Shown here piece after piece: positions 6,116 to 7,949 of a stretch of 7,949 nt of DNA. Location of the stretch: the NCBI GenBank assembly GCA_024641445.1, contig JAHEDA010000108.1, positions 1 through 7,949 on the forward strand, read 5' to 3'. Under the pieces are notes generated by a model. The model was not told where the DNA came from. It made no database searches and worked only from the letters and a program-made list of their open reading frames with translations. Position numbers and translations under genes: made by a program. Each line of letters starts with the position of its first letter. Within the stretch, counting starts at the first letter, position 1. This DNA is from Gammaproteobacteria bacterium. GTDB lineage: Bacteria; Pseudomonadota; Gammaproteobacteria; UBA6429; Thiohalophilaceae.

Positions 6116-7393
6116 ATGAAAAACCTTCAGAACTGTCATATTGGCATCATCGGACTTGGCTATGTTGGGCTGCCTCTGGCAGTCGAATTTGGTAAGAAAT
6201 TTCCTACAACCGGCTTTGACATCAACGCCAAACGCATTAACGAGCTCATGGCAGGCCATGATTACACCCTTGAGGTTGAGCCTGAACTGCTTAAATCAGC
6301 TACCTTGCTGAGTTATTCAAGCAATCTTGAGGATATGCGGGCCTGTAATGTCTACATCGTGACGGTCCCCACCCCCATCGACCTGCATAAACGCCCTGAT
6401 CTAACCCCATTAGAGAAGGCTAGTGAGTCAGTTGGCAAGGTTTTGAGCAAGGGTGACGTGGTTATATATGAATCTACCGTCTATCCTGGGGCGACCGAGG
6501 AGGTCTGCGTACCCATCCTGGAGAAATTCTCAGGTCTGGTCTTCAACAAGGATTTCTTCGCTGGTTATAGCCCTGAGCGCATCAATCCCGGCGACAAGGA
6601 ACACCGTGTAACCTCTATTCTCAAGGTCACCTCCGGCTCTACACCCGAGATTGGGGAATTTGTCGATAATCTGTACAAGTCCATCATTACCGCCGGGACC
6701 CACAAGGCCTCCAGTATCAAGGTCGCCGAAGCGGCAAAGGTCATTGAAAACACTCAACGCGATCTAAACATCGCGCTCATCAATGAACTGGCCATCATCT
6801 TCAATAAACTTGGCATCGACACCCTAGAGGTGCTTGAGGCTGCCGGGACGAAATGGAACTTCCTCCCCTTCCGCCCGGGTCTTGTCGGTGGTCACTGTAT
6901 CGGTGTCGACCCTTACTACCTCACACACAAAGCCCAAGAAATTGGTTACAACCCTGAAGTCATTCTGGCCGGACGGCGCGTTAACGACAATATGGGTGGT
7001 TATGTGACTGGCCGTGTCGTGAAACTCATGACCAAGCGGCGTGTGCATGTTGTTGACTCCAACATCCTCGTATTAGGATTGACCTTCAAAGAAAACTGTC
7101 CTGATCTGCGCAACACCCGCGTTGTCGACATTATCAATGAATTCAAAACCTATCACGCCAACGTTGATGTCTATGACCCGTGGATATCGGCTGAGGAAGC
7201 CAAGCACGAATATGGTATCAACCCTATCACTACACTCACCCCCGGTAAATACGACGCCGTCATATTGGCCGTGGCACATAAGCAATTTCGCGAGATGGGT
7301 GTGAAAGCGATACGCGCACTCGGCAAACCTGATGCCGTGCTATTCGATGTCAAGAACCTATTCCCCAAAGAACAAGTTGATGCCCGGCTCTAA
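6116..7393 (+). CDS. tviB: UDP-N-acetyl-D-glucosamine 6-dehydrogenase, TviB type
   Basis: This cytoplasmic NAD-dependent enzyme oxidises C6 of a UDP-sugar to the uronic acid in two steps, here most likely UDP-GlcNAc to UDP-GlcNAcA. It has 425 residues, the length I recall for Salmonella TviB, and long blocks match the remembered TviB sequence. The N-terminal Rossmann fold carries Gly13-Leu-Gly-Tyr-Val-Gly. Further motifs are Pro85-Thr-Pro, Glu119-Ser-Thr-Val-Tyr-Pro-Gly, Tyr151-Ser-Pro-Glu-Arg-Ile-Asn-Pro-Gly, and an active-site helix at about 202-221 with Lys208 in Ala-Ala-Lys-Val-Ile-Glu-Asn. The catalytic cysteine is Cys261 in Gly-Gly-His-Cys-Ile-Gly-Val-Asp-Pro-Tyr. The C-terminal UDP-binding domain begins near residue 315 and includes Phe324-Lys-Glu-Asn-Cys-Pro-Asp. 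The start has AAGGGAG (6104-6110) five bases upstream, and the promoter at 6028-6056 fits. WbpO (UDP-GalNAc dehydrogenase) is a close relative, so the acetamido-sugar stereochemistry is not certain. GC content is clearly higher than in the distal minus-strand genes. Confidence 0.93.
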   Translation: MKNLQNCHIGIIGLGYVGLPLAVEFGKKFPTTGFDINAKRINELMAGHDYTLEVEPELLKSATLLSYSSNLEDMRACNVYIVTVPTPIDLHKRPDLTPLEKASESVGKVLSKGDVVIYESTVYPGATEEVCVPILEKFSGLVFNKDFFAGYSPERINPGDKEHRVTSILKVTSGSTPEIGEFVDNLYKSIITAGTHKASSIKVAEAAKVIENTQRDLNIALINELAIIFNKLGIDTLEVLEAAGTKWNFLPFRPGLVGGHCIGVDPYYLTHKAQEIGYNPEVILAGRRVNDNMGGYVTGRVVKLMTKRRVHVVDSNILVLGLTFKENCPDLRNTRVVDIINEFKTYHANVDVYDPWISAEEAKHEYGINPITTLTPGKYDAVILAVAHKQFREMGVKAIRALGKPDAVLFDVKNLFPKEQVDARL

Positions 7394-7423
7394 AGTCAAA
7401 TTAACTCATAATTCGGAGAAGTA

Positions 7424-7949
7424 ATGAAGGTACTAATCACCGGTACAGCAGGTTTCATTGGCTCGACCCTCGCCATTCGTTTATTGGAACGTGGTGATGA
7501 GGTCGTCGGCATTGACAATCTCAATGATTACTATGACCCTACTCTCAAGGAAGCCCGCCTTGCGCGGGTCAAGGCCTACAAAGGCTTTACTGATGTCCGC
7601 GCCAACATCGAAGACCGTGATGGTATGGTCGAGATATTTAAGAAACACAAACCGAACCGGGTGATTAATCTGGCCGCCCAGGCCGGTGTACGTTACTCGC
7701 TTGAGAATCCGCACGCCTATGTCGATACCAACATTGTAGGGTTCGTAAACATCCTGGAAGGCTGCCGCCACAATGACGTTGAGCATCTGGTCTACGCATC
7801 AAGCAGCTCGGTTTATGGCGCCAACACCAACTACCCCTTCTCCATACACAATAACGTCGACCACCACGTCAGCCTGTATGCTGCTAGCAAAAAATCCAAT
7901 GAGCTAATGGCCCACACCTACAGCCATCTCTTCAATCTACCTACCACCG
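7424..7949 (+). CDS. CapI-type NAD-dependent UDP-uronate 4-epimerase, cut by window edge
   Basis: This is a short-chain dehydrogenase/reductase-type nucleotide-sugar epimerase, predicted to invert C4 of a UDP-uronic acid (UDP-glucuronate to UDP-galacturonate in characterised relatives). I translated 175 codons before the right edge; complete relatives have about 335. The NAD-binding motif is Gly7-Thr-Ala-Gly-Phe-Ile-Gly13, followed by Asp31-Asn-Leu-Asn-Asp-Tyr-Tyr-Asp-Pro. The catalytic region shows a Ser run at 126-129 (Ala-Ser-Ser-Ser-Ser-Val-Tyr-Gly) and Tyr152-Ala-Ala-Ser-Lys156. The segment at 83-91 (Leu-Ala-Ala-Gln-Ala-Gly-Val-Arg-Tyr) is typical of the CapI group and differs from what I recall of TviC. 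GGAG (7415-7418) lies five bases before the ATG. Thirty bases separate it from the dehydrogenase gene, with no terminator, so the two are probably co-transcribed. Its true substrate could be UDP-GlcA or the UDP-GlcNAcA made by its neighbour. Confidence 0.88.
   Translation, partial: MKVLITGTAGFIGSTLAIRLLERGDEVVGIDNLNDYYDPTLKEARLARVKAYKGFTDVRANIEDRDGMVEIFKKHKPNRVINLAAQAGVRYSLENPHAYVDTNIVGFVNILEGCRHNDVEHLVYASSSSVYGANTNYPFSIHNNVDHHVSLYAASKKSNELMAHTYSHLFNLPTT

Noticed and set aside
7481..7786. A 101-codon minus-strand open frame opposite the epimerase gene
   Set aside because: The plus-strand epimerase frame is clearly coding with conserved motifs; the antisense product resembles nothing and is a shadow.

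Overview
This window lies inside an exopolysaccharide locus of a Gram-negative proteobacterium. The evidence is a lipoprotein polysaccharide-export (OPX) gene, an outer-membrane beta-barrel gene, consensus-like sigma-70 promoter elements and purine-rich ribosome binding sites. The species cannot be named from the sequence. Gene content and order match the polysaccharide block that accompanies exosortase A (XrtA/PEP-CTERM) systems. XrtA itself and PEP-CTERM substrate proteins are not in the window, so that assignment rests on family resemblance and synteny.

Minus strand, in transcription order from about 6050 down to 1: a membrane phosphoglycosyl transferase that starts the lipid-linked repeat unit (TTG start, 5902-4505); a short gap with a candidate second promoter; an OPX lipoprotein (4342-3725); a Wzz-like chain-length determinant (3715-2204); a separate cytoplasmic BY-type tyrosine autokinase (2207-1365, ATGA overlap with the previous gene); and a predicted outer-membrane beta-barrel protein (1328 to beyond the left edge). 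The last four genes are tightly packed and look co-transcribed.

Plus strand, diverging from about 6060: a TviB-type UDP-N-acetylglucosamine 6-dehydrogenase (6116-7393) and, 30 bases later, a CapI-type UDP-uronate 4-epimerase that runs off the right edge (7424 onward). They probably supply an activated uronic acid to the polymer.

The genes fit one pathway. The epimerase and dehydrogenase make UDP-uronic acid. The sugar transferase loads the first sugar phosphate on undecaprenyl phosphate. The chain-length protein and autokinase control polymerisation. The OPX lipoprotein, which has no outer-membrane helix, and the neighbouring beta-barrel probably form the exit route. The points most worth follow-up are the OPX/barrel pairing, the mismatch between TviB and the CapI-type epimerase, the symmetric -10 box in the divergent promoter region, and the drop in GC content across the distal genes of the minus-strand operon. 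No RNA genes, mobile elements or CRISPR arrays were seen.
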